Part shown: positions 8,473 to 16,829 of the stretch, one piece after another
Numbering within the stretch: the stretch's first letter is position 1
Layout of the letters: the number at the start of each line of letters is the position of its first letter
Origin: Streptococcus parapneumoniae
GTDB taxonomy: Bacteria; Bacillota; Bacilli; Lactobacillales; Streptococcaceae
Length of the DNA: 64,000 nucleotides
Direction: 5' to 3'
Assembly: GCF_037076355.1 (NCBI RefSeq)
Contig: NZ_AP026968.1
Span: 1,566,501 to 1,630,500 of the forward strand
Position numbers and translations under genes: made by a program
The notes under the pieces: generated by a model
Told to the model about the DNA's origin: nothing
What the model saw: the letters and a program-made list of their open reading frames with translations, nothing else
Databases searched by the model: none

Positions 8473-9030
8473 CTATTTTTTAAAAAATGGTAACCGTAAA
8501 TCCGCTATCTTTTCAGCAGGTACCTTCATGCCATCCTTGATCCATTTTAAAAGAACAGAGACGATGGCCGAGCTCCAAAAGGAATGAAGATAAGAGCTGA
8601 CACCTTTTGATTTTCCATGGTATTTTTCTAAAAATTCCTGCATGGCTTGGACAAAGATTTTTTCTAAATGGTAATCCAAGGCCAGTTGAATCACTCTGGC
8701 TTCCTTTCTTGCTTCTCGGAAAAGGTGAACCCAGACCAGATAAAGGTCTGTCTTTAAATCGTAATGATGCAGCTGTTTCATAATATTGTGGACAGTTCGT
8801 TTAAAGACGCTTTCTAAAATCTCCTCTTTGGAATCATAATTGCGATAAAAGGCTGCACGCGAAACGCCTGCACGTTTGACCAATTCAGAAATACTAATCT
8901 TGGTCAAGTCCTTTTTTTCCAAGAGTTGTAAGAGGGCTGTTTCAATGGCTTCTCTGGTTAATAAATTGGATTCTTGGTTTGATTTTCTGAGATTTTCAAG
9001 AGACTTTTCAGAGATTCTACGTTCAGACAT
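8473..9030 (-). CDS. TetR/AcrR-family transcriptional regulator
   Basis: Protein of 185 residues. The N-terminal helix-turn-helix is clear (KISISELVKRAGVSRAAFYRNYDSKEE split over about 43-70), and the C-terminal half is a helical ligand-binding domain of the TetR_C type. An unusual charged N-terminal arm (MSERRISEKSLENLRKSN) precedes it. It is divergent from the DegV gene, and a 25-bp palindrome lies between them in the DegV leader, a plausible operator. The ligand is unknown. Confidence 0.85.
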   Translation of the reverse strand: MSERRISEKSLENLRKSNQESNLLTREAIETALLQLLEKKDLTKISISELVKRAGVSRAAFYRNYDSKEEILESVFKRTVHNIMKQLHHYDLKTDLYLVWVHLFREARKEARVIQLALDYHLEKIFVQAMQEFLEKYHGKSKGVSSYLHSFWSSAIVSVLLKWIKDGMKVPAEKIADLRLPFFKK

Positions 9031-9092
9031 AACATTTTCTTTCTACTTGTCACAACAGACGGATGAGGCTTTTGTTTCAAGGGTTTTCATGA

Positions 9093-9098
9093 TATAAT
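9093..9098 (+). promoter_or_regulatory. Extended -10 of the DegV-family gene
   Basis: TG-A-TATAAT (9090-9098) on the plus strand predicts transcription start near 9105, leaving a leader of about 50 nt that contains a perfect 8-bp inverted repeat. Confidence 0.7.
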
Positions 9099-9116
9099 TG
9101 TAAAAAAAGACAGAAC

Positions 9117-9141
9117 CTTTGTCAATGTATAACTGACAAAG
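9117..9141. promoter_or_regulatory. Candidate operator palindrome in the DegV leader
   Basis: CTTTGTCA-9 nt-TGACAAAG is a perfect 8-bp inverted repeat centred at 9129, just after the predicted transcription start of the DegV gene and 87 bp from the divergent TetR gene. The size fits a TetR-type operator. Assignment to the neighbouring regulator is inference. Confidence 0.55.
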
Positions 9142-9154
9142 ATGGAGAATTTCT

Positions 9155-10000
9155 ATGACTTGGAAGATTATTGCTGACTCTGGTTGTGATTATCGTCAGC
9201 TGGCAACACCAGCTATTGACACAACCTTTGTAAGCGTCCCCTTAACCATTCAAGTAGCTGATCAGGTCTTTGTTGATGATGCCTGTCTTGATATTGACCA
9301 AATGATGGAAACCATGTATGCAACCGCAGAAGCTTCAAAATCAGCTTGTCCAAGCCCAGATGATTATTTGCGAGCATTTGAAGGTGCCAAAAATATTTTC
9401 CTAGTAACCATCACTGGTACTCTCTCTGGCAGCCACAATAGTGCTCAACTAGCAAAAAATATTTATCTGGAAGAACATCCTGATACTAAAATTCATGTAA
9501 TTGATAGTTTGTCTGCTGGTGGGGAAGTTGACTTGCTCGTAGAAAAATTGAATGACTTGATCGACCAGGGCTTATCTTTTGAAGAAGTGGTTGAAGCTAT
9601 CACTGCCTATCAAGAAAAAACCAAGTTACTTTTTGTCCTAGCCAAAGTCGATAACTTGGTGAAGAACGGCCGTTTGAGCAAGCTTATCGGTACGGTCGTT
9701 GGCCTTCTAAATATCCGTATGGTCGGAGAAGCTAGTGAAACTGGAACCCTTGAATTGCTACAAAAAGCAAGAGGACCAAAGAAATCAGTTCAAGCAGCCT
9801 ATGAAGAGCTAGTGAAAGCAGGATATACTGGTGGCCGTATCGTCATGGCCCAACGTAATAACGAGAAATGTTGTCAACAGCTCTCAGAGCGAATTCGCGA
9901 AACCTTCCCACAGGCGGATATTAAAATTCTCCCGACATCTGGTCTCTGCAGTTTCTATGCAGAAGATGGCGGTTTGTTGATGGGATATGAAATCAACTAA
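9155..10000 (+). CDS. DegV-family fatty-acid-binding protein (FakB-like)
   Basis: Protein of 281 residues of the DegV family. These bind a fatty acid and present it to the kinase FakA for phosphorylation and use in phospholipid synthesis. Typical features are the N-terminal IIADSGCDY, the TGTLSGSHNSA loop (about 89-99) and VIDSLSAGG (about 117-125). The lipid-contacting SGTL/S-type motif is present as TGTLSG. It starts after a GGAG ribosome binding site (gatggagaattctATG-like spacing). Several FakB paralogues usually exist and I cannot tell which one this is. Confidence 0.85.
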   Translation: MTWKIIADSGCDYRQLATPAIDTTFVSVPLTIQVADQVFVDDACLDIDQMMETMYATAEASKSACPSPDDYLRAFEGAKNIFLVTITGTLSGSHNSAQLAKNIYLEEHPDTKIHVIDSLSAGGEVDLLVEKLNDLIDQGLSFEEVVEAITAYQEKTKLLFVLAKVDNLVKNGRLSKLIGTVVGLLNIRMVGEASETGTLELLQKARGPKKSVQAAYEELVKAGYTGGRIVMAQRNNEKCCQQLSERIRETFPQADIKILPTSGLCSFYAEDGGLLMGYEIN

Positions 10001-10009
10001 GATCATTAG

Positions 10010-11230
<1,221 letters not shown>

Positions 11231-11278
11231 ATCTAAATTATTCAATGGCTAAATCAGCCCCAAAAGAAAGGAAGTCCT

Positions 11279-11800
11279 TTGGAACATATTATCTTGTTAA
11301 GGGGAGTGACTCCTAATGGAAAAAATGCTATCCCTAAAATGTCTTATCTAGTAGATATCTTGACAGAAGCTGGTTTTCAACAAGTTCGAACCTATATTCA
11401 AAGTGGGAATATCATTCTTGAAAGTGACTTAGATTTAGAAAAAATACGAGAACGTGTTCATACTCTGATAAAGGAAAATATTGGGGCCGACTTAAAAATG
11501 GTAATCAAGAACAAAAGTGAGTTTACAAAAATTGTCCAAGAAAATCCGTTTGGAGAACACTATCTTTATGACCGTATACACGTGATTTTTTATCAAGAAG
11601 CTATTCAAAGTCTCCCTTTAGAAAAATTGAAAATTGATTACGGCGAAGAAGAAATTTATGTCGGTAACCATTGTCTTTACCTCTATCTCCCTAGAACTGC
11701 AAAACAAAAAAAGCTCAATACCAACTATCTTGAAAAGCTTTTCAATGTAGATTTGACCATGAGAAAACTAAATGTAGTAGAAAAATTATTAAGCAAGTAG
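11279..11800 (+). CDS. DUF1697-family protein (TTG start)
   Basis: Protein of 173 residues. The N-terminal LLRGV and YIQSGNIILES with the later PRTAKQKKLNTNYLEKLF are the hallmarks of the DUF1697 family, whose function is unknown. No ATG or GTG is available upstream of the conserved start, but TTG at 11279 follows AAAGGAAG by four bases, so a TTG start is likely. The 48-bp gap to the flavoprotein gene holds no obvious terminator, so the two may be cotranscribed. Confidence 0.78.
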   Translation: MEHIILLRGVTPNGKNAIPKMSYLVDILTEAGFQQVRTYIQSGNIILESDLDLEKIRERVHTLIKENIGADLKMVIKNKSEFTKIVQENPFGEHYLYDRIHVIFYQEAIQSLPLEKLKIDYGEEEIYVGNHCLYLYLPRTAKQKKLNTNYLEKLFNVDLTMRKLNVVEKLLSK

Positions 11801-11815
11801 TGCTTGAATTTAGTA

Positions 11816-11843
11816 AAAATCGGAAGATCACTCCTCCGATTTT
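11816..11843. terminator. Bidirectional terminator between DUF1697 and MerR genes
   Basis: AAAATCGGA-10 nt-TCCGATTTT, flanked by A- and T-rich tails, between two converging genes. It overlaps the MerR stop codon. Confidence 0.8.
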
Positions 11844-12582
11844 ATTTTGTCTGAGTTTGGACATAGTGGGCAATCACATCTGATGTGTACTGGGCAGTGC
11901 CAGGTCCAAATTTGTCAATGTTTTCCTTAAATTCTGGGTTATAGACGTAGCCTTTACCGATATGACCGAATACTTCAATAGTACAATCAAATCCATAAGT
12001 CCGGATGGCTTGCAAGAGTTTAGCGGTTTCTTCTTGATTTTCGGTTGCTGTTACAGGCAGTCCAGCTTGAAGATTTTGTGCCAAGGTTTGAAAAACTTGG
12101 TTGAAGGCAGCCGTAGCTTCGTCTTCGTGACCTTTTTGGCGCTCGAGCGCTTGATCCATCACTTCTTGTCCATATTTCTCTACCGCCTCTTGGTGGTATT
12201 TTTGATGGTCTTGGTAGTTAAATCCAGCAAATTTCTCTTGAATGCTCATTTCTCTTTCTCCTTTTTGTTCTTGAATGGTTTTTTGCAAGGTTGAAATCAA
12301 AGTATCCAGATGTTGCCTTTCTCGAGTTAGATAGTCCAACTGCCTGGTCAAATGAGGCAATAAATCTGTCCTTTCTTCCTTTAATAGCTCTGCTATTTTT
12401 TCTAAAGAAAAACCTAGATATTTGTAGTAAAGAATGACCTGAAGGCATTCCAAATCCTCCTGATTATAGGTTCGATAGCCGTTTTCCGACTTTAAAGGAA
12501 CCAAAAGCCCTATCTTGTCGTAGTGGTGCAGAGTCTTGACAGAGACACCCGAAAGCTGGGCAGCTTCTTTTATATGGTACAT
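11842..12582 (-). CDS. MerR-family regulator with TipAS-type ligand domain
   Basis: Protein of 246 residues. The N-terminal winged helix is of the MerR type (MYHIKEAAQLSGVSVKTLHH, then YDKIGLL), followed by a dimerisation coiled coil (about 85-110). The C-terminal domain (about 125-245, KFAGFNYQDHQKYHQEAVEKYG-like) resembles the TipAS antibiotic-recognition domain. Such proteins sense drugs or other large ligands and activate promoters with a 19-bp spacer. I start at 12582 because of the AAGGAGG ribosome binding site. Exactly such a 19-bp-spacer promoter lies upstream, separated by a RUP, which suggests autoregulation. Confidence 0.85.
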   Translation of the reverse strand: MYHIKEAAQLSGVSVKTLHHYDKIGLLVPLKSENGYRTYNQEDLECLQVILYYKYLGFSLEKIAELLKEERTDLLPHLTRQLDYLTRERQHLDTLISTLQKTIQEQKGEREMSIQEKFAGFNYQDHQKYHQEAVEKYGQEVMDQALERQKGHEDEATAAFNQVFQTLAQNLQAGLPVTATENQEETAKLLQAIRTYGFDCTIEVFGHIGKGYVYNPEFKENIDKFGPGTAQYTSDVIAHYVQTQTK

Positions 12583-12593
12583 GATTTCCTCCT

Positions 12594-12709
12594 TATACTC
12601 AATGAAAATCAAAGAGCAAACTAGGAAGCTAGCCGCAGGTTGCTCAAAGCACAGCTTTGAGGTTGCAGATAAAGCTGACGTGGTTTGAAGAGATTTTCGA
12701 AGAGTATTA
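12594..12709 (-). mobile_element. RUP element in the leader of the MerR gene
   Basis: Non-autonomous repeat of the RUP type. It runs from TATACTCAATGAAAATC at one end to GATTTTCGAAGAGTAT at the other, with internal CTAGCCGCAGGTTGCTC and GACGTGGTTTGAAGAG. The TA flanks match the TA target duplication expected for RUPs, which are thought to be moved by an IS630-type transposase. It fills the interval between promoter and ribosome binding site. Confidence 0.88.
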
Positions 12710-12716
12710 CAATGAT

Positions 12717-12747
12717 AGTATAACCCCTCCCCTTAGGTTAGAGTCAA
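12717..12747 (-). promoter_or_regulatory. MerR-type promoter with 19-bp spacer
   Basis: On the minus strand, -35 TTGACT (12747-12742), 19-bp spacer, -10 TATACT (12722-12717). The spacer CTAACCTAAGGGGAGGGGT carries a dyad (AACCT/AGGGG region). The overlong spacer is the mark of MerR-family targets, so this is probably the regulator's own promoter. Confidence 0.8.
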
Positions 12748-12796
12748 GCGTTTTTGCGAAATTTTTTTACTTTATCATAACATGAAAATGGTTTTC

Positions 12797-12825
12797 TTGA
12801 CAGACCTTAGAAAACATGATAGGAT
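12797..12825 (+). promoter_or_regulatory. Promoter of the SNF-family transporter
   Basis: TTGACA (12797-12802), 17-bp spacer, TAGGAT (12820-12825). The predicted leader of about 100 nt has a small GCTA/TAGC hairpin followed by TTTTTCTTTT at about 12872-12906, which could act as a weak attenuator. Confidence 0.75.
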
Positions 12826-12931
12826 AGTCAAGTCTATCAATCAAAAGAAACGCTCACTTTGAGTACTGATGAGGCTATTTGTCAAGGGCAGTAGCTTTTT
12901 CTTTTGTAACACTAATTTTAGGAGTTTAACT

Positions 12932-14272
12932 ATGTCTGAAAAATCGCAATGGGGTTCTAAACTGGGCTTTATCCTAGCATCTGCTGGTTCAGCCATCGGA
13001 CTTGGAGCCGTTTGGAAATTCCCCTACATGACTGCTGCTAACGGTGGAGGAGGCTTTTTACTAGTCTTTCTCATTTCCACTATTTTAATCGGTTTCCCCC
13101 TATTGCTGGCTGAATTTGCTCTCGGCCGAAGTGCTGGTGTCTCAGCTATCAAAACCTTTGGAAAACTAGGCAAGAATAGTAAGTACAACTTTATCGGTTG
13201 GATTGGTGCCTTTGCCCTCTTTATCCTCTTATCTTTCTACAGTGTTATTGGAGGCTGGATTTTAGTCTATCTAGGCATTGAGTTTGGAAAATTGTTCCAA
13301 CTTAGCGGAACTGGTGATTATGCTCAGTTATTTACTTCAATCATTTCAAATCCAGTCATTGCCCTAGGAGCTCAAGCGGCCTTTATCCTATTGAATATCT
13401 TCATTGTATCACGTGGGGTTCAAAAAGGGATTGAAAGAGCTTCGAAAGTCATGATGCCTCTGCTCTTTATCATCTTTGTCGTCATCATCGGTCGTTCTCT
13501 CAGTTTGCCAAATGCCATGGAAGGGGTTCTTTACTTCCTCAAACCAGACTTCTCTAAGCTGACAAGTGCTGGTCTCCTCTATGCTCTGGGACAATCTTTC
13601 TTTGCCCTCTCATTAGGGGTTACAGCCATGCTGACCTATGCTTCTTATTTGGATAAGAAAACCAATCTAGTCCAGTCAGGGATTTCCATTGTAGCCATGA
13701 ACATCTCGGTATCCATCATGGCAGGGCTAGCTATTTTCCCAGCCATGTCAGCCTTCAATATCCAATCTGAAGGGGGACCGAGGCTGCTCTTTATCGTCTT
13801 GCCTCAACTCTTTGACAAGATGCCTTTTGGAACCATTTTCTACATCCTCTTCCTCTTGCTCTTCCTCTTTGCGACGGTCACTTCTTCCGTCGTTATGCTG
13901 GAAATCAATGTGGGCAATATCACCAACCAGGACAACAGCAAACGTGCCAAATGGAGCACCATTTTAGGAATCTTGACCTTTGTCTTTGGAATTCCTTCAG
14001 CCCTATCTTACGGTGTCATGGCGGATGTTCACATCTTTGGGAAGACCTTCTTTGACGCTATGGACTTCTTGGTTTCCAATCTCCTCATGCCATTTGGAGC
14101 TCTCTGCCTTTCACTTTTTACAGGCTATATCTTTAAAAAGGCTCTTGCAATGGAGGAACTCCATCTCGATGAAAGAGCATGGAAACAGGGACTGTTCCAA
14201 GTCTGGCTCTTCCTTCTTCGTTTCGTCATTCCAATCATCATCATCGTGGTCTTTATCGCCCAATTTATGTAA
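12932..14272 (+). CDS. Neurotransmitter:sodium symporter (SNF) family transporter
   Basis: Membrane protein of 446 residues with about twelve hydrophobic segments. The N-terminal WGSKLGFILASAGSAIGLGA and VWKFPYMTAANGGGGFLL are the sodium-site and signature motifs of the NSS/SNF family (LeuT-like, Na+-driven amino-acid or amine uptake). I start it at MSEKSQWGS, which has an AGGAG ribosome binding site 8 nt upstream. An earlier in-frame ATG at 12869 has none. The substrate cannot be read from sequence. Confidence 0.92.
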   Translation: MSEKSQWGSKLGFILASAGSAIGLGAVWKFPYMTAANGGGGFLLVFLISTILIGFPLLLAEFALGRSAGVSAIKTFGKLGKNSKYNFIGWIGAFALFILLSFYSVIGGWILVYLGIEFGKLFQLSGTGDYAQLFTSIISNPVIALGAQAAFILLNIFIVSRGVQKGIERASKVMMPLLFIIFVVIIGRSLSLPNAMEGVLYFLKPDFSKLTSAGLLYALGQSFFALSLGVTAMLTYASYLDKKTNLVQSGISIVAMNISVSIMAGLAIFPAMSAFNIQSEGGPRLLFIVLPQLFDKMPFGTIFYILFLLLFLFATVTSSVVMLEINVGNITNQDNSKRAKWSTILGILTFVFGIPSALSYGVMADVHIFGKTFFDAMDFLVSNLLMPFGALCLSLFTGYIFKKALAMEELHLDERAWKQGLFQVWLFLLRFVIPIIIIVVFIAQFM

Positions 14273-14275
14273 TCA

Positions 14276-14313
14276 AAAAGGACTTGAGTATGAACTCAGG
14301 CCCTTTCTTTTTT
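14276..14313. terminator. Bidirectional terminator between transporter and manA
   Basis: AAAGG-A-CTTGAGT-atga-ACTCAGG-C-CCTTT with a T-run on the plus strand and an A-run on the other side, placed between converging genes. Confidence 0.88.
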
Positions 14314-15256
14314 ATGGATGACTAACAATCAATTCCAAACCTTGCCCTTCCAGAGTCCAAGCTTCAACATCACTTGGTAGGATAAAGTGGCTGCCTTTTT
14401 GGATTGGATAGTTTTTTCCGTCAACAGTCAGTTGACCTTGACCAGCTAAGACACTGAATAAGCTGTAGTCAGCTGTCTTTTTGAAGTCAACTTTTCCAGT
14501 AATTTCCCACTTGTAAACTGCAAAGAAATCATTGGATACAAGGAGAGTGGAACGCAAATCATCTGCTTTAACAGTTACAGGACGGCTATTTGCAGGCTCA
14601 CCAATGTTCAATACATCAATGGATTTTTCAAGGTGAAGTTCACGCAAGTTGCCCTTATCATCCTTACGGTCAAAGTCATAGACGCGATAGGTGGTGTCAC
14701 TAGATTGTTGGGTTTCAAGGATCAAAATTCCTGATCCGATAGCGTGCATGGTGCCGCTTGGTACATAGAAGAAATCTCCAGCTTTAACTGGTACTTTTGT
14801 CAACAAAGCATCCCAATTCTTGTCCTTGATTTGCTGGCGGAGTTCTTCTTTTGATTTGGCATTATGCCCGTAGATAATCTCTGAACCTTCATCCGCTGCA
14901 ATAATGTACCAGCACTCTGTTTTACCTAGTTCACCTTCATGTTCTAACCCATATGCATCGTCTGGATGAACTTGAACACTGAGCCAGTCGTTGGCATCGA
15001 GGATTTTGGTCAAAAGCGGAAATACAGGCTCTGGACGGTTGCCAAACAATTCGCGGTGTTCCGCATACAAACTAGCTAGATCTGTTCCCTCGTAGCGACC
15101 ATTGGCAACTTTAGAGACTCCATTTGGATGGGCTGAGATGGCCCAATATTCTCCGATTTTTTCACTTGGGATGTCGTAGACAAACTCATCACGTAGCTTG
15201 GTTCCCCCCCAGATTTTTTCTTGCATAACTGATTGTAAAAATAATGGTTCTGACAT
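14312..15256 (-). CDS. manA: Mannose-6-phosphate isomerase, class I
   Basis: Zinc enzyme interconverting mannose 6-phosphate and fructose 6-phosphate. The 314-residue protein shows the type I pattern: WGGTKLRD (about 16), VQVHPDD (about 92-98) and KTECWYII (about 108-115), supplying zinc ligands, and GTMHAIGSG (about 168-176). The start at 15256 (MSEPLFLQ) follows AGGAGATCAAG. An extended -10 TGCTATAAT lies 40 nt upstream. It feeds mannose taken up by the PTS into glycolysis. Confidence 0.94.
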   Translation of the reverse strand: MSEPLFLQSVMQEKIWGGTKLRDEFVYDIPSEKIGEYWAISAHPNGVSKVANGRYEGTDLASLYAEHRELFGNRPEPVFPLLTKILDANDWLSVQVHPDDAYGLEHEGELGKTECWYIIAADEGSEIIYGHNAKSKEELRQQIKDKNWDALLTKVPVKAGDFFYVPSGTMHAIGSGILILETQQSSDTTYRVYDFDRKDDKGNLRELHLEKSIDVLNIGEPANSRPVTVKADDLRSTLLVSNDFFAVYKWEITGKVDFKKTADYSLFSVLAGQGQLTVDGKNYPIQKGSHFILPSDVEAWTLEGQGLELIVSHP

Positions 15257-15514
15257 CTTGATCTCCTGTCTGATTTTTCTTCCTTCATTATAGCAAAAAA
15301 AGAGTTCGAATTGAACTCTTTTTAACATCTTATAAAGTAGGGAGAATATTTTATAAAAATAGTAACGATATACTTTTTTCTTTGATAGAGACGAACATAA
15401 AAGACTCTCGTAAAGCTAGCTGTCACTGGACTTTTTCCCTCAACTCTCATTCAAAAATTACTTTAATGAAGCATCTATTTTCATAAACGAACAAAACTGA
15501 AACCAGTCTTCTTT

Positions 15515-15775
15515 TTAAATCAATGCCGTAATAGCTGTTACTAAACCAAAAACGATACCTGGTGCATTAGCAGCTGCAAGTGGAATATCTCTTTCCTTCT
15601 TGAAAAGACCATAGTAAACCCAGAGACTACAGTTGATAGCTGCGACTAGGGGTTGAATGAAGTTGCCTTTTTGACCGGCAAGATTATTCATGATTTGTGG
15701 GAAATATGACACATACATCATAACAGACATAAATGTCGCTGCCCAGCCCAACACTTTCATTTGTTTTTCAGACAT
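15515..15775 (-). CDS. SemiSWEET-type sugar transporter
   Basis: Membrane protein of 86 residues with three hydrophobic segments and the PQ-loop YVSYFPQIMNNLAGQKG (about 21-37), followed by LWVYYGLFKKERD. This is the SemiSWEET (half-SWEET) family of small dimeric sugar facilitators. I start at MSEKQMK (15775), 8 nt after GAGG. Position beside manA fits sugar handling, but the substrate is unknown. Confidence 0.85.
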   Translation of the reverse strand: MSEKQMKVLGWAATFMSVMMYVSYFPQIMNNLAGQKGNFIQPLVAAINCSLWVYYGLFKKERDIPLAAANAPGIVFGLVTAITALI

Positions 15776-15893
15776 TTTCAAAACCTCTTTTATTCTTTTA
15801 TACTTTCTATTTTATAATTTAATACAAAAATAAGCAAGACTTTAAGACTTTTATTATAAAAATGTAAACTATCACAGTCTTGTAATAAGAAAC

Positions 15894-15913
15894 AGACCGG
15901 ATTGCTCCGATCT
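15894..15913 (-). terminator. Terminator hairpin, copy 1 of 3 (after the 51-residue gene)
   Basis: AGACCGGATTGCTCCGATCT, in the wider palindrome AACAGA...TCTGTTT, 40 bp after the stop of the small membrane protein gene. Identical 20-mers at 16284-16303 and 16738-16757 stand behind the next two genes. Confidence 0.75.
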
Positions 15914-15953
15914 GTTTGATCCATAAAATGTAAAAATGAATAGCTCTTGTCAA

Positions 15954-16109
15954 TCAATGGATAGATTGATTGATTATCAGCAAGCCGTGGTTAATGATGT
16001 CAGCAATATCTTCAAGACCATGCAAAATAAAACTTCCTATAATCAACCCTATAATAATTGAACAGATAATCATGGTCACACAGATTAGATAAACATCCTT
16101 TTTTTGCAT
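15954..16109 (-). CDS. 51-residue hydrophobic membrane protein, unrecognised
   Basis: Small gene reading MQKKDVYLICVTMIICSIII and ending HGLLIINQSIH. Residues about 6-29 form one strong transmembrane helix after a short positive start (KK). The C-terminal part, GLEDIADIINHGLLIINQ, looks amphipathic. It has an AGGAGG ribosome binding site 7 nt before the ATG at 16109. It has its own consensus promoter overlapped by a cre site at 16209-16237, and a terminator at 15894-15913. I do not recognise the family. The complete transcription unit argues that it is real. A toxin-like, regulatory or sugar-transport accessory peptide are all possible. Confidence 0.75.
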   Translation of the reverse strand: MQKKDVYLICVTMIICSIIIGLIIGSFILHGLEDIADIINHGLLIINQSIH

Positions 16110-16208
16110 CTCTTTCCTCCTAACGAATTAAGAAAATTCACTTACTACTGCTGTTTAAAAAATATTTCTCCTTTCCATATCAGTTTTATTTTCTACTGTT
16201 ATATTTTT

Positions 16209-16237
16209 ATTATAAGACTTTAAGAAAACGCTGTCAA
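16209..16237 (-). promoter_or_regulatory. Consensus promoter with overlapping cre site for the 51-residue gene
   Basis: On the minus strand, -35 TTGACA (16237-16232), 17-bp spacer, -10 TATAAT (16214-16209). The plus strand at 16222-16237 reads AAGAAAACGCTGTCAA, one mismatch from the CcpA cre consensus WTGNAANCGNWNNCWW. It covers the -35, so repression on good sugars is predicted. The leader is about 93 nt. Confidence 0.82.
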
Positions 16238-16243
16238 CTATTT

Positions 16244-16277
16244 ATATGCAATTTCTTTATATATGCAATTTCTTTAT
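16244..16277. repeat. Perfect 17-bp tandem duplication upstream of the -35
   Basis: ATATGCAATTTCTTTAT occurs twice head to tail (16244-16260, 16261-16277), six bases upstream of the -35 of the 51-residue gene. It could be a recent slippage event, an AT-rich UP element or an activator site. Confidence 0.85.
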
Positions 16278-16283
16278 ATAAAA

Positions 16284-16303
16284 AGACCGGATTGCTCCGA
16301 TCT
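16284..16303 (-). terminator. Terminator hairpin, copy 2 of 3 (after the VOC gene)
   Basis: The same 20-mer AGACCGGATTGCTCCGATCT, flanked by AAAA and TTTC, about 70 bp after the VOC gene stop. On the minus strand the U-run follows (TCTTTTTATATA). Confidence 0.82.
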
Positions 16304-16371
16304 TTCAATAGTTCCTATCCTCAATTTCTGTTTTAAGAATGGTTAAGGTTATCTTCAAATGACTAAGTATC

Positions 16372-16719
16372 CTATTTCATACGATAAAAATCAATCACTA
16401 GACCAGCAGGACCTTTAACTAATAAGGACTCTGTTCCCCAATCGGTTACAGCTGGACCGTTTAAAACCTGGATACCAAGCTCTTTCAACCGTTGGTAGTT
16501 CTGTTCGACATCCTCAACCTCGATATGAAGAATGATCCCTGACTGAAACTCTTCCAAAGGAATCAAATGATTTTGGGATAACATCAGACAGTGACTGCCA
16601 ATCGTAAACTGAGCAAAACTGTCATCAACATAATCGGACTTTTTATCCAAAATACGCTCCAAGTCAGCACAGACTTGGGGAACATCTGCAACGATAATAT
16701 CTAATTGATTTAAATTCAT
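16372..16719 (-). CDS. VOC-superfamily (glyoxalase/bleomycin resistance-like) protein
   Basis: Protein of 115 residues with two beta-alpha-beta-beta-beta halves typical of vicinal oxygen chelate proteins (LDIIVADVP at the start, HIEVEDVEQNYQRLKELGI in the second half, ending GPAGLVIDFYRMK). The substrate is unknown and metal ligands are not all obvious, so activity is uncertain. The gene has a GGAGAGTAA ribosome binding site and sits just after spxB, with a terminator between them. Confidence 0.8.
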   Translation of the reverse strand: MNLNQLDIIVADVPQVCADLERILDKKSDYVDDSFAQFTIGSHCLMLSQNHLIPLEEFQSGIILHIEVEDVEQNYQRLKELGIQVLNGPAVTDWGTESLLVKGPAGLVIDFYRMK

Positions 16720-16737
16720 TTACTCTCCTCCATAAAA

Positions 16738-16757
16738 AGACCGGATTGCTCCGATCT
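16738..16757 (-). terminator. Terminator hairpin, copy 3 of 3 (after spxB)
   Basis: The same 20-mer again, flanked by AAAA and TTTT, between the spxB stop (16830) and the VOC start (16719). On the minus strand it ends in TCTTTTTATG. Confidence 0.85.
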
Positions 16758-16829
16758 TTTCAAGTTCCGCTCTAAGAAAATCAAAGAATAAAGTCTACAA
16801 GTTTCATATTTGATTTTCGACGAGAGAAA

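Noticed and set aside
12869..12931. N-terminal extension of the SNF transporter (MRLFVKGSS...)
   Set aside because: No ribosome binding site. The family begins near MSEKSQWGS, which has AGGAG. The short frame could at most be a leader peptide.
16110..16200. Seven-codon upstream frame MERRNIF in the leader of the 51-residue gene
   Set aside because: No ribosome binding site of its own, and too short to support; recorded only as a possible leader peptide.
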